12,458 bases of DNA from Methanospirillum sp. (GTDB taxonomy: Archaea > Halobacteriota > Methanomicrobia > Methanomicrobiales > Methanospirillaceae). The stretch is from positions 1-12,458 of the forward strand of contig JAJRBL010000130.1 of assembly GCA_028679485.1 (NCBI GenBank). Reading direction: 5' to 3'. Below the pieces are notes generated by a model, which had not been told where the DNA came from, ran no database searches, and worked only from the letters and a program-made list of their open reading frames with translations. Position numbers and translations under genes: made by a program. Shown here piece after piece: positions 1-6,882 of the stretch (its first letter is position 1; each line of letters begins with the position of its first letter).

Positions 1-1
1 C

Positions 2-1570
2 CTGAATGAAGAGGCATTGGATATTGTTCTGACTATCGCAAAAATCTGCGGAATGACTCCGGTTCCCGAGATTCATACCATGCGTAAACTGGTGATCGAC
101 GGATCGAACACCAGTGGATTTCAACGGACTGCACTGGTAGCCCTCCAGGGTACTCTTCCCAGCGGGGCAGGAATTGAAACCGTCTGTCTCGAGGAGGAAG
201 CAGCCCAGCGGATAGAAGACACCTTCTTCTCCCTTGACCGGCTGGGAATACCCCTGATCGAGATAACTACCACTCCCTGCATGCATACGCCGCAGGCCGT
301 GAAGGAGACCGCAGCCCTGATAGGAATGATCCTGCGATCAACTGGAAAGGTCAAACGCGGGCTTGGCACTATCAGGCAGGATATCAACGTCTCCATCCGT
401 GAAGGAGCGCGAGTCGAGATAAAAGGGGTCCAGGAACTGGATCTCATCGACGAGGTTGTGAGGAGGGAAGTGGAGAGACAGGTCTCCCTCCTCTCGATCA
501 GGGATGAGTTACAGAGGCGGGGGTCATCTGTCGAAGAAAACCCCGTGGAAGTGACCTCCCTGTTCCGGGAGAGCCAGAGCCGGATCCTGAAGAAGGCCCC
601 CATGGTTCTGGCAATCAGGCTGAACGGGTTTGCCGGTCTTGTGGGGCGTGAGATCCAGGAAGGAAGACGGCTTGGGAGTGAGATGTCTGATTATGCCAAA
701 AAATGCGGGGTGGGTGGTCTCTTCCACACCGATGAACTCCCTGCCTACGGAGTGACCGCAGATGAGGTAGGGGAGATTCGAAAAGCTCTTGCTGCCGGTG
801 AAGATGACTGTGTTGTGCTTGTTGCGGACACCCCGAAACGATGCCAGTGTGCAATCAGGCAGATCATCCGGCGTGCGAAGATGGCCTTTGAAGGAGTTCC
901 AAAGGAGACCCGGAAGATGCTTGAAGGAGGATCCACCGCATACATGCGACCTCTTCCGGGAGCAGCCAGGATGTACCCGGAGACAGACGTGTTGCCGGTT
1001 GCCGTAACCCCTGAACGGTTCAGTGCCCTGCTGGTTCCGGAAATGATAGATGACACGATCGCGAGGTACATGAAGGAGTTCGGGCTAACCCGGGAGGTCG
1101 CAAAGCAGATGGCATACTCTGAAAGAAGAGGGGCATTTGAGGAGGCGATTACCGGGGGAGTAAAGCCTGCCCTGGCGGAACGTGCCTTCAACTCTACCTT
1201 GCGCGAGCTGAGCAGGGAAGGAGTAAAAACCGGTCATATCTCTGATGAAGATATCGGATTCATCCTTCGTGCAGTTACCGATGGCAAGGTGGCAAAAGAA
1301 GTTCTTTCCCTGATCCTGACTGCCCTTGCCGAAGGAAAAACCCCGGAAGAAGCCTGCCAGTGTGCTGCTCCAAAGGTATCCGATGCAGAACTTTCAGCAA
1401 TTATCGGGCGCATTGTTCAGGAGAGGAAGGAGTTCATTAAAGAGCGTGGAAATGCAGCAATAGGTCCGGTAATGGGCGTTGTAATGAAGGAGGTCAGAGG
1501 ATCGGTTGATGGAAAAATCATCAGCCAGCATCTCCGCGAGGCGATCTTACAGGTACTGAACACCCCCTGA
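2..1570 (+). CDS. gatE: Glutamyl-tRNA(Gln) amidotransferase subunit E, 5'-truncated by the window
   Basis: GatE is the tRNA-binding kinase/transamidase subunit of the archaeal GatDE complex. It activates the glutamate of misacylated Glu-tRNA(Gln), while GatD supplies ammonia, giving Gln-tRNA(Gln) in the cytoplasm. The frame is open to the left edge, so about 522 residues are visible and roughly 100 N-terminal residues are probably missing (the family is usually a little over 600). The GatB/E cradle is seen in GSNTSGFQRT, in the TTTPCMHTPQAV stretch, and in TIRQDINVSI followed by VEIKGVQELDLI. The AspRS-like insertion domain specific to GatE follows (LFRESQSRIL to about ELPAYGVTADEV). Then come the return to the core (PLPGAARMYPETD) and a helical, YqeY-like tail ending in VMKEVRGSVDGKIISQHL. 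gatD is not in the window. The TTG at 17 is not the true start, because homologous sequence continues upstream of it. No T-run terminator follows the stop. The family call is very secure. Confidence 0.97.
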   Translation: MNEEALDIVLTIAKICGMTPVPEIHTMRKLVIDGSNTSGFQRTALVALQGTLPSGAGIETVCLEEEAAQRIEDTFFSLDRLGIPLIEITTTPCMHTPQAVKETAALIGMILRSTGKVKRGLGTIRQDINVSIREGARVEIKGVQELDLIDEVVRREVERQVSLLSIRDELQRRGSSVEENPVEVTSLFRESQSRILKKAPMVLAIRLNGFAGLVGREIQEGRRLGSEMSDYAKKCGVGGLFHTDELPAYGVTADEVGEIRKALAAGEDDCVVLVADTPKRCQCAIRQIIRRAKMAFEGVPKETRKMLEGGSTAYMRPLPGAARMYPETDVLPVAVTPERFSALLVPEMIDDTIARYMKEFGLTREVAKQMAYSERRGAFEEAITGGVKPALAERAFNSTLRELSREGVKTGHISDEDIGFILRAVTDGKVAKEVLSLILTALAEGKTPEEACQCAAPKVSDAELSAIIGRIVQERKEFIKERGNAAIGPVMGVVMKEVRGSVDGKIISQHLREAILQVLNTP

Positions 1571-1591
1571 ATGGGTGCTGAGGTAAGACAA

Positions 1592-1600
1592 TCTTTAATT
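1592..1600 (+). promoter_or_regulatory. Putative TATA box for the RGG-rich protein gene
   Basis: An A/T-rich stretch (TCTTTAATT) lies in the 73-base gap after gatE. A start about 26 bases downstream would fall near 1620-1625. This would give a leader of about 20 bases containing the GAGGT Shine-Dalgarno at 1632-1636. The placement is by eye and by family spacing only. Confidence 0.35.
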
Positions 1601-1631
1601 GATGATAACAGGCAATACTATAGGCATTCGC

Positions 1632-1636
1632 GAGGT
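1632..1636 (+). promoter_or_regulatory. Shine-Dalgarno that fixes the start of the RGG-rich protein
   Basis: GAGGT lies 7 bases before the ATG at 1644. The in-frame ATG codons further upstream (1599, 1602) have no comparable site and would add a residue stretch unlike the conserved-looking core. The site therefore supports the 1644 start. Confidence 0.6.
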
Positions 1637-1643
1637 ACAATAC

Positions 1644-1985
1644 ATGGGCAAGACAGGAACTACGGAATGGATGCAGGTCAAGGGTAGCAAGGGGCAGATT
1701 CGCCTTGTACCCAGGAAAGAGTCGCAAGCAAAGAAACCAGGGCCAAACCAGCGGTTTAAGGCACAGACCACCATCAAGAGAATGGAACGGGCAGCAGGCC
1801 GCGGCGGCGGAAGAGGTCGTGGCGGTGATCAGCGTGGCGGCGGCCGTGGCGGGAGTTCGGGCGGCCGCGGAGGTCGTGGTGGAAGCAGAGGCGGGCAGAC
1901 CCCGGCACTTCGATCCATGGCAGCCCGCAGGAGAATGGGACGCCCAAAAGTATCAATGCTCGGCCCGAAACAGCGCTCTAAATAA
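1644..1985 (+). CDS. Small basic protein with RGG/RG tract (DUF5350-like)
   Basis: This is a 113-residue, strongly basic protein. Residues 1-45 (starting MGKTGTTEWMQVKG, with KKPGPNQRFK near 30-39) resemble, from memory, a short methanogen family of unknown function, DUF5350; that assignment is tentative. Residues 52-84 are a low-complexity glycine/arginine tract with many RGG and RG repeats. The C-terminal 30 residues are again basic (MAARRRMGRPKV). There is no signal peptide, membrane segment or enzyme motif. RGG tracts in eukaryotes and bacteria typically bind RNA, so RNA or ribosome association is a reasonable inference but unproven. The coding DNA of the tract is GC-rich and repetitive (runs of GGC/CGT) and stands out from its surroundings. 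The gene seems monocistronic: it has its own putative TATA box, and a T-rich terminator follows. The start is chosen by the GAGGT site. Confidence 0.8.
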   Translation: MGKTGTTEWMQVKGSKGQIRLVPRKESQAKKPGPNQRFKAQTTIKRMERAAGRGGGRGRGGDQRGGGRGGSSGGRGGRGGSRGGQTPALRSMAARRRMGRPKVSMLGPKQRSK

Positions 1986-1995
1986 CTGAATACCT

Positions 1996-2008
1996 GTTTC
2001 TCTTTTTT
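1996..2008 (+). terminator. T-rich archaeal terminator after the RGG-protein gene
   Basis: A pyrimidine stretch ending in six T residues begins 11 bases after the stop codon. Archaeal RNA polymerase terminates at such oligo-T runs without needing a stem. A short CCGG-TGCG-CCGG hairpin at 2011-2022 lies after the T-run rather than before it, so it is not a bacterial-type terminator. Confidence 0.5.
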
Positions 2009-2022
2009 CCCCGGTGCGCCGG

Positions 2023-2034
2023 TTGTATAGATTA
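2023..2034 (+). promoter_or_regulatory. Putative TATA box, near-leaderless promoter of the five-gene run
   Basis: TTGTATAGATTA is centred about 28 bases before the ATG at 2057. With normal archaeal spacing, transcription would start at or within a few bases of that ATG, so the first transcript would be leaderless or nearly so. No Shine-Dalgarno is visible before this ATG, which fits. Confidence 0.45.
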
Positions 2035-2056
2035 ATGAATACGGCAAGCATGTACT

Positions 2057-2413
2057 ATGGATAAGAAGGGTGCTGTTTCCGCATTTCTGTATGGTGAGCG
2101 GGCAAAATCCGAACTGATGATCGCCTCGCAACTGATTACCGTCCTCTCCGGGCTGCAGGATATTGAACGAGCCGGCGGGAAAAAAATTGTGCTTCAGTGC
2201 CTTGAATCGGTCAGAATAGAACTCCAGTTTGCGCACCGGGCAACGAACAACCAGGAGTTTGTGAAATCTGTTGAAAACCTGAGCGTGGCGATAAGCCTGG
2301 TGGAGAGCAATGATTTTGATCAGTCAGTCAGCAGGATCGGGGCCGCGATCAGTAATGCCACTACCGTGGCAATGAGCGGCTGGCAGGAACTGGAAAAGCA
2401 TGAATTTGTCTGA
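2057..2413 (+). CDS. Hypothetical helical protein, first gene of the run
   Basis: This is a 118-residue protein I do not recognise. It looks soluble and almost wholly alpha-helical, with alternating hydrophobic and charged residues (SELMIASQLITVLSGLQDI near residues 18-36; FVKSVENLSVAISLVES near 68-84). It has one cysteine and no obvious metal, nucleotide or DNA-binding motif. A small helical-bundle adaptor or regulator would fit, but this is a guess. No other start is possible nearby: the ATG at 2050 runs into a stop after four codons. The 3' end overlaps the nitroreductase gene by 14 bases in another frame, which suggests translational coupling and a shared transcript. The TATA box sits so close that the mRNA is probably leaderless. 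Confidence 0.75.
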   Translation: MDKKGAVSAFLYGERAKSELMIASQLITVLSGLQDIERAGGKKIVLQCLESVRIELQFAHRATNNQEFVKSVENLSVAISLVESNDFDQSVSRIGAAISNATTVAMSGWQELEKHEFV

Positions 2414-2927
2414 GTTCAAACGTTTTCTCATCGGCAGAAGATCTGTCAGGCAGTATCTTCCGGATCCTGTTCCTGATGAAGTCATCGAAGATATAATCGC
2501 AGTGACCAGATCAGCCCCCTCTGCAGGAAACCTGGAGGCATGGGACGTGGTGGTGGTCACCGATGAAGGGACACGGGAACTCCTTGCAGATGCTGCATTC
2601 AAACAGGAACATGTTACTGCGGCCCCGGTCATATTCGTTGTCTGCGCCAACTATGTCCGTTCGATGTCCCGTTATGGTGAACGAGGCATTATCTATGCCA
2701 TGCAGGATGCATCTATCGTCTGTACCTACATGATGCTTGCATTGCATGCTTCCGGTCTTGGTTCCTGCTGGACCGGCGCTTTCGATGACGAGATGGTACG
2801 GGAGACACTGGACCTCCCGGGCCATATCCGGCCGATATCGCTGCTTACGGCAGGTTACACCGGAGAGATCGTCCCGTCACCCGAACGGATGGAAACCAGG
2901 GAACATGTCCACCACGGATATTGGTAA
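2400..2927 (+). CDS. Small nitroreductase-family flavoprotein
   Basis: This 175-residue protein belongs to the FMN-dependent nitroreductase/NADH-oxidase fold. RRSVRQY at residues 13-19 is the typical N-terminal phosphate-binding arginine motif of [18 protein letters not shown] at 39-53 is the family's second FMN segment. A helix then follows ([26 protein letters not shown], residues 99-124), with the conserved glycine-rich turn. The C-terminus [13 protein letters not shown] matches the usual 'hhhhGY' strand. The length is at the short end of the family, as is common for archaeal members. The likely chemistry is two-electron reduction by NAD(P)H via FMN; the substrate cannot be told. These enzymes act as homodimers in the cytoplasm. 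The gene starts inside the upstream gene and is followed 32 bases later by the DUF555 gene. Confidence 0.9.
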   Translation: MNLSEFKRFLIGRRSVRQYLPDPVPDEVIEDIIAVTRSAPSAGNLEAWDVVVVTDEGTRELLADAAFKQEHVTAAPVIFVVCANYVRSMSRYGERGIIYAMQDASIVCTYMMLALHASGLGSCWTGAFDDEMVRETLDLPGHIRPISLLTAGYTGEIVPSPERMETREHVHHGYW

Positions 2928-2948
2928 TCGTTCCTAAAGGGAAAATAC

Positions 2949-2953
2949 GAGGA
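2949..2953 (+). promoter_or_regulatory. Shine-Dalgarno deciding the DUF555 start
   Basis: GAGGA lies 6 bases before the ATG at 2960. The frame is open back to an ATG at 2921, but that one overlaps the nitroreductase end and lacks a site. The family also begins [12 protein letters not shown], which matches the 2960 start. Confidence 0.65.
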
Positions 2954-2959
2954 ATATAC

Positions 2960-3298
2960 ATGTCAGATTATCTGGTTGTTCTTGAATCTGCCTGGATCAT
3001 CCGGGATGCGGATTCTGTTGATGATGCAATAAGTATTGCGATTAGTGAAGCAGGAAAGCGACTGAACCCGAGTGCCAAATTTGTTGAGGTGGAAGCAGGG
3101 ATTCTATCCTGCCCCTATTGCGAGGAGGAACTGCCATGCACCCTGATTGTAGCCAGAACCGCCCTTGTCGGAGTCAGGATGGAGATGAAGGTCTTTAAAG
3201 CGGATTCAGAAGAGCATGCCCGCAGGATCGCAAAATCCGTCATTGGAAAAGCATTACGTGACATTCCTCTTGAGATTATTGAGGTCGAAGAGTTGTGA
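2960..3298 (+). CDS. DUF555 / UPF0212 family protein
   Basis: This 112-residue protein matches the archaeal UPF0212 (DUF555) family, which has no known function. The N-terminus [16 protein letters not shown] is family-like. So are the centre ([11 protein letters not shown], residues 28-37) and the C-terminus ([24 protein letters not shown], 83-106). A CPYC pair at 51-54 with a further cysteine at 60 forms a zinc-ribbon-like knuckle, so metal binding is likely. No enzyme motif is seen. The stop overlaps the start of the PfkB kinase gene by four bases (GTGA), which implies translational coupling and a functional link with that kinase. The family call is firm; the role is unknown. Confidence 0.92.
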   Translation: MSDYLVVLESAWIIRDADSVDDAISIAISEAGKRLNPSAKFVEVEAGILSCPYCEEELPCTLIVARTALVGVRMEMKVFKADSEEHARRIAKSVIGKALRDIPLEIIEVEEL

Positions 3299-4194
3299 TT
3301 CATATAGTCGGACATACCGCAATAGATCATATCTGCCAGGTCTCCCATCTTCCCGGACCGAATGCTTCAGCCTCGGTTATCGAACGTACCATCGCATTTG
3401 GAGGAGGAGCTGCAAACATTGCCGTCGGCATAGCAGTTCTCGGTGGCGAGGTAACGCTGATTAGTGCAGTCGGGGGGGATTTTACCGGAAGCGACTACGA
3501 CAAACGGATGAAAGAACTGGGAATAATACAACAGTTCTTTGTAGCACCTGACAAACATACGGCAACAGCCTTCATCTTCACCAGTCCTGCAAAGGACCAG
3601 ATGACCTATTTCGAATGGGGTGCATCACTGCTCTTTGAGAGAGAGGAAGCTCCCCGGTTGCCGTTTGTTCACATGGCGACTGCCGATCCGGGTTTTAATG
3701 TTCAGGTTGCAAAAAAGGCAGGTTTTGCATCTTTTGATCCCGGACAGGATATTCACCGGTATACGGCAGATAACCTGAAAGAGATCCTCTCTTCCATAAC
3801 GCTCCTCGTCGCAAACCACCATGAGTTCCAGGCCATGTGCAACACCCTTGGTATCACCCGTAGTGAACTGATATCTGCAGTTCCCATGGCTATCGAAACA
3901 AGGGGAGGAGATGGCTGCGTCCTCTATGAGAATGAACGGGAAACCAGTATCCCTGCTGTCCGTGTTCAGAGTATCGATCCCACCGGGGCAGGAGACGGGT
4001 TCAGGGCAGGATTTCTGACTGCCTACGCAGCAGGATACTCTCCGGCAGATGCCTGTCGTATCGGAACGGTTACCGCTTCATTCGTGGTGGAATGTAACGG
4101 GTGCCAGACCGGTATTCCTGGCTGGAGACTCATGATCAGCAGATTTGAGAAAGAATTCGGGTCTTTCCCTTATCCGGGGCCAAAAAGGGCATAA
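3295..4194 (+). CDS. PfkB-family carbohydrate/nucleoside kinase
   Basis: This is a 299-residue ribokinase/PfkB-family kinase using a GTG start. Signature one is [16 protein letters not shown] at 36-51. The Mg-binding NxxE motif is NHHE at 174-177. The ATP-site TRGGDG is at 202-207. Signature two is [13 protein letters not shown] at 228-240, with the catalytic aspartate at 234 and the anion hole formed by GAGD. The length is standard. Methanogen proteins of this type, such as the M. jannaschii enzyme MJ0406 as I recall it, phosphorylate nucleosides such as inosine, guanosine or cytidine. A sugar kinase is the alternative, and substrate cannot be read from sequence. The gene overlaps DUF555 by GTGA and is followed 13 bases later by the DUF2070 gene, so it lies in the middle of an operon. 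Confidence 0.93.
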   Translation: MIHIVGHTAIDHICQVSHLPGPNASASVIERTIAFGGGAANIAVGIAVLGGEVTLISAVGGDFTGSDYDKRMKELGIIQQFFVAPDKHTATAFIFTSPAKDQMTYFEWGASLLFEREEAPRLPFVHMATADPGFNVQVAKKAGFASFDPGQDIHRYTADNLKEILSSITLLVANHHEFQAMCNTLGITRSELISAVPMAIETRGGDGCVLYENERETSIPAVRVQSIDPTGAGDGFRAGFLTAYAAGYSPADACRIGTVTASFVVECNGCQTGIPGWRLMISRFEKEFGSFPYPGPKRA

Positions 4195-4197
4195 TAA

Positions 4198-4202
4198 GAG
4201 GA
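4198..4202 (+). promoter_or_regulatory. Shine-Dalgarno deciding the DUF2070 start
   Basis: GAGGA lies 5 bases before the ATG at 4208. The frame is open further upstream into the kinase gene (ATG at 4145), but that extension would overlap the kinase by 50 bases and is hydrophilic. In-frame ATGs at 4238 and 4247 have no comparable site. Confidence 0.6.
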
Positions 4203-4207
4203 ATATC

Positions 4208-5950
4208 ATGGAAAGGATGACAGGAAGTGCGGTGCGAATGGAAAAGATGTCTAAGTATATCTTTACCGCCCCCCGCTGGCCGTCATCCCTCCTGATACTT
4301 GTGATTCTTGGTTTTTTGATCGAACTGCTCTCCCGTCGTCTCGATCCCTCGTATGCCTGGTTTGGGATCCTGGGTTTTATCATCCCGGGAGTTGTTGCAC
4401 TGGTGCTGACCAGGCCGATGATCGTCATCTTAAGCAGACAGATGACATGGAACAGGAGTGCCCTCCTCTCGGTATCATGTACCCTGTTCTCCTGCCTGAT
4501 AACCCTGGTAGGGCTCATTTTTATCAGAGAACTGCTTATTCTCTGTTATGCGATATCCCTTGGATTCATCTTCGGGATCCGTCTCCTGGTGCTGGTATCC
4601 ATCGCCGACTTCCGGACTTCCCGGATGCTCCTGCCTGCAGCGATCCAGAGCATTGCCGGCTGGGTGGGTGTTTCTCAGATCCTTCCCGGCACGTTTCCCG
4701 TCCTTGCGCCGGTCCTTTTGGTCTTTTTCGGGACCGGTTTTTCGGTTCTTATATGGCTTATCGACCGGCCGTTATACCGTGCGTTCAGAATACGCGGTCT
4801 TGAATTCCTGAATGCGTTTATTGCTCACCTGACTGACGGGGACAAGGGAATGGAGGATTTTTTCCGTGGTATCGGCCAGGAGGCATGGATTCCGCAGGTG
4901 AGCATATTCCTGCGCAGAGCAGGCAAAAAGGATATTATTCTGACGATACCGAATGTTCATCCCGGACCAATGGGAGAGATTGGCGGCGGGAACCTTCCTG
5001 CCATTCTCCGGAGTCGTTTTTCTGAAGAGATGATGGTGGCGCACGGGTGTGCCCCCCATGATTATAACCTGGTTTCGCAGTCCGAGATCGATAAAATCGT
5101 GGAAGCCTTGGATAAGACACGCTCCTCGCTACGATGGGGCAACCAGGCATCCCGTCCCGGGAGGATCGGGATAGGTTCAGTATCGCTGCTCTACCAGCGT
5201 ATTGGAGATACCCTCCTGATGGTCAGTACCAGGTCCCCTGACAAGACCGAGGATATCGATTTTGGAATCGGGCATGCCATAATCTGCGAAGGACACCGGG
5301 TAACTCCCCATATCGGCTTTATTGACGCACATAACTGCCTCGGTGACGAGATTGATGTCATTCTCCCGGGAACGAAGACTGCACACGAGTACTTTACTGC
5401 GGCCGTGACGGCCATGAACCGGTGGACACAAGAACCCCTTTTCCCGCTTAAAGCCGGGTACGCACATATCGATCTCCCGTATACCCGGGATGAAGGGATC
5501 GGGGATACCGGTCTTCAGGTTCTGGTTACTGATTCCGGTGGTACGACCACCGCGTATGTCCTGATAGACGGGAATAACATGGCTCACGGAGTCCGGGAGC
5601 GTATCCGCGACGAAGTCCTGACGCTGGTTGACGAGGCAGAGATAATGACCACCGATACCCACGTGGTAAACACGATAAGCGGAAAAAATCCCGTTGGCAT
5701 GCTGGTCTCTCCCGATGACCTTGTCCCCTATGTGACAGAGGGAGTTGAACAGGCACTTGCGGACCGGGGTGAAACAGATGCAGCCGGTAGTACCGCGATG
5801 TGTGAGCGGGTGATAATATTTGGTTCTGATTCGATTGCCCAACTTGCCAGTATCGTCAACACTATCCTCGTATACGTGGTTCCGGTCAGTTCAGGGATGC
5901 TGCTTCTCGCGGTGGTCCTCTCGGTCATCGCGTACATGGTTATTACCTGA
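4208..5950 (+). CDS. DUF2070 family integral membrane protein
   Basis: This 580-residue protein matches the archaeal DUF2070 family of unknown function. The N-terminal third holds about six membrane helices (near residues 25-42, 50-75, 85-107, 108-131, 140-158 and 160-186). A soluble region of about 350 residues follows, and one or two helices close the protein (549-579). The soluble region carries the invariant-looking stretches of the family: NVHPGPMGEIGGGNLP at 249-264, AHGCAPHDYNLVS at 278-290, SPDKTEDIDFGIGHA at 343-357, FIDAHN at 371-376, GIGDTGLQV at 430-438, DGNNMAHG at 454-461 and TDTHVVN at 482-488. The many His, Asp and Asn residues look like a metal or catalytic site, but no activity is known to me. 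It is the last gene of the run; no T-run follows, and a new putative promoter begins 20 bases later. Confidence 0.92.
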   Translation: MERMTGSAVRMEKMSKYIFTAPRWPSSLLILVILGFLIELLSRRLDPSYAWFGILGFIIPGVVALVLTRPMIVILSRQMTWNRSALLSVSCTLFSCLITLVGLIFIRELLILCYAISLGFIFGIRLLVLVSIADFRTSRMLLPAAIQSIAGWVGVSQILPGTFPVLAPVLLVFFGTGFSVLIWLIDRPLYRAFRIRGLEFLNAFIAHLTDGDKGMEDFFRGIGQEAWIPQVSIFLRRAGKKDIILTIPNVHPGPMGEIGGGNLPAILRSRFSEEMMVAHGCAPHDYNLVSQSEIDKIVEALDKTRSSLRWGNQASRPGRIGIGSVSLLYQRIGDTLLMVSTRSPDKTEDIDFGIGHAIICEGHRVTPHIGFIDAHNCLGDEIDVILPGTKTAHEYFTAAVTAMNRWTQEPLFPLKAGYAHIDLPYTRDEGIGDTGLQVLVTDSGGTTTAYVLIDGNNMAHGVRERIRDEVLTLVDEAEIMTTDTHVVNTISGKNPVGMLVSPDDLVPYVTEGVEQALADRGETDAAGSTAMCERVIIFGSDSIAQLASIVNTILVYVVPVSSGMLLLAVVLSVIAYMVIT

Positions 5951-5970
5951 GATCGGAACCCGGATACCGG

Positions 5971-5979
5971 AATTTATTA
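5971..5979 (+). promoter_or_regulatory. Putative TATA box for the FNT channel gene
   Basis: AATTTATTA in the 71-base gap would place the transcript start near 5997-6003. This gives a leader of about 20 bases holding the GGAG site at 6011-6014. It suggests the channel gene can be expressed apart from the DUF2070 operon. Confidence 0.4.
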
Positions 5980-6010
5980 GCACTCATTTACACCTAACGT
6001 ATGTACCAAA

Positions 6011-6014
6011 GGAG
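6011..6014 (+). promoter_or_regulatory. Shine-Dalgarno deciding the FNT start
   Basis: GGAG within AAAGGAGAAAG lies 7 bases before the ATG at 6022. An in-frame ATG at 6001 precedes the site itself and would sit at the predicted transcript start, so 6022 is preferred. Confidence 0.6.
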
Positions 6015-6021
6015 AAAGAAA

Positions 6022-6882
6022 ATGGGATATCATACACCTGCTCAAATATTGAAATCCGGAGCAGCATCCGGTCAATACAGGATGTCCCTGCCATCGTGGA
6101 ATATTCTCCTTCGCGGGGGTATGGCTGGAGCTTATATCGGTATGGGTACTGCCCTGATGGTCGTGGTGTCTACCGGGGTTGCAGATATGCTGGGAGATGG
6201 AATGGCACGACTCCTTATGGGTGTTACCTTTCCCCTTGGGGTCATTCTTGCGGTCATGACCGGGGCAGAACTCTTCACCGGGGATGCGATGCTTGCTCCT
6301 TTCGCTGCTTTCAGACATAATTCGGGTTGGACCGGGATAATCAGGGTCTGGATCCTGTCATATCTTGGAAATCTCATCGGGGCAGCAGGATTTGCCTGCC
6401 TGATGGTCTACGGGGTTCTTCTCCAGTCAGATCCCTCCGGAGTGCTTACTGCGGGCCCGTACGCGGTCTCCACGGTCGCACTGGCCTCGGAGCATTGTCG
6501 TTATGCCGGGATCTGGGGTTTGTTTTCCTGTTTTATAAAGGCGGTATCTGCCGGCTGGCTCCTTAACCTTGCAATACTGCTGGGGATATGTGCAGACGAT
6601 GCATTCGGGAAGATTGTGGGGATCTGGTTCCCGGCGATGACCATGACAGCCTCCGGATTCGAATACTCCATCACGAATGCCTATCTCGTTCCTGCAGGTC
6701 TTATCGCAGCAGAAAGTCTGTCACCACTCCAGGTTGCCACGATAGGTCCCCAGGTCGGATCTCTTGGGTGGAGTTCCTTTTTCCTTTGGAACCTGATACC
6801 GTCAACCGTCGGGAATCTCGCAGGCGGACTGATATTTGCCGGTTTGTTACTCTGGATTGCGTTTAAAAAAGAATTATCCTGA
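6022..6882 (+). CDS. Formate/nitrite transporter family channel (FdhC-like)
   Basis: This 286-residue inner-membrane protein belongs to the FNT family of pentameric channels for formate, nitrite or hydrosulfide, with six helices per subunit. The first family signature is AVMTGAELFTGD at 77-88. The second is KAVSAGWLLNLAILLGICAD at 173-192. The C-terminal helix pattern NLIPSTVGNLAGG (257-269) is also typical. In methanogens the usual role is formate uptake for formate dehydrogenase, but no fdhAB genes are in the window. The segment that normally reads GFEHSxAN reads GFEYSITN here (212-219): the conserved pore histidine is tyrosine 215 (TAC at 6664-6666). Substrate or proton coupling may therefore differ. 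The 3' end overlaps the convergent ATPase gene by 9 bases. The family is certain; the substrate is not. Confidence 0.93.
   Translation: MGYHTPAQILKSGAASGQYRMSLPSWNILLRGGMAGAYIGMGTALMVVVSTGVADMLGDGMARLLMGVTFPLGVILAVMTGAELFTGDAMLAPFAAFRHNSGWTGIIRVWILSYLGNLIGAAGFACLMVYGVLLQSDPSGVLTAGPYAVSTVALASEHCRYAGIWGLFSCFIKAVSAGWLLNLAILLGICADDAFGKIVGIWFPAMTMTASGFEYSITNAYLVPAGLIAAESLSPLQVATIGPQVGSLGWSSFFLWNLIPSTVGNLAGGLIFAGLLLWIAFKKELS
6865..6870 (-). terminator. T-run terminator for the HerA-like gene, inside the FNT coding end
   Basis: Six A residues on the plus strand encode the lysine pair near the FNT C-terminus. Read on the minus strand they give TTTTTT, starting 4 bases after the HerA-like stop. This is a plausible archaeal oligo-T terminator placed within the opposing gene. 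Confidence 0.4.

Noticed and set aside
17..19. TTG as the start of gatE
   Set aside because: The frame and GatE-like sequence continue to the window edge, so this is an internal codon of a truncated gene.
1705..1989. Second frame over the RGG gene giving an Ala/Val-rich product
   Set aside because: The GC-rich repeats keep several frames open. The RGG frame has the ribosome site and a plausible conserved N-terminus; this one has neither.
2011..2022. CCGG-TGCG-CCGG hairpin as a bacterial-type terminator
   Set aside because: The T-run comes before the hairpin rather than after it. The T-run alone fits an archaeal terminator, and the hairpin is short.
5177..5842. Minus-strand open frame of 221 codons within the DUF2070 gene
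   Set aside because: It is antisense to conserved DUF2070 motifs, its translation is unlike any family, and it has no promoter or ribosome site.
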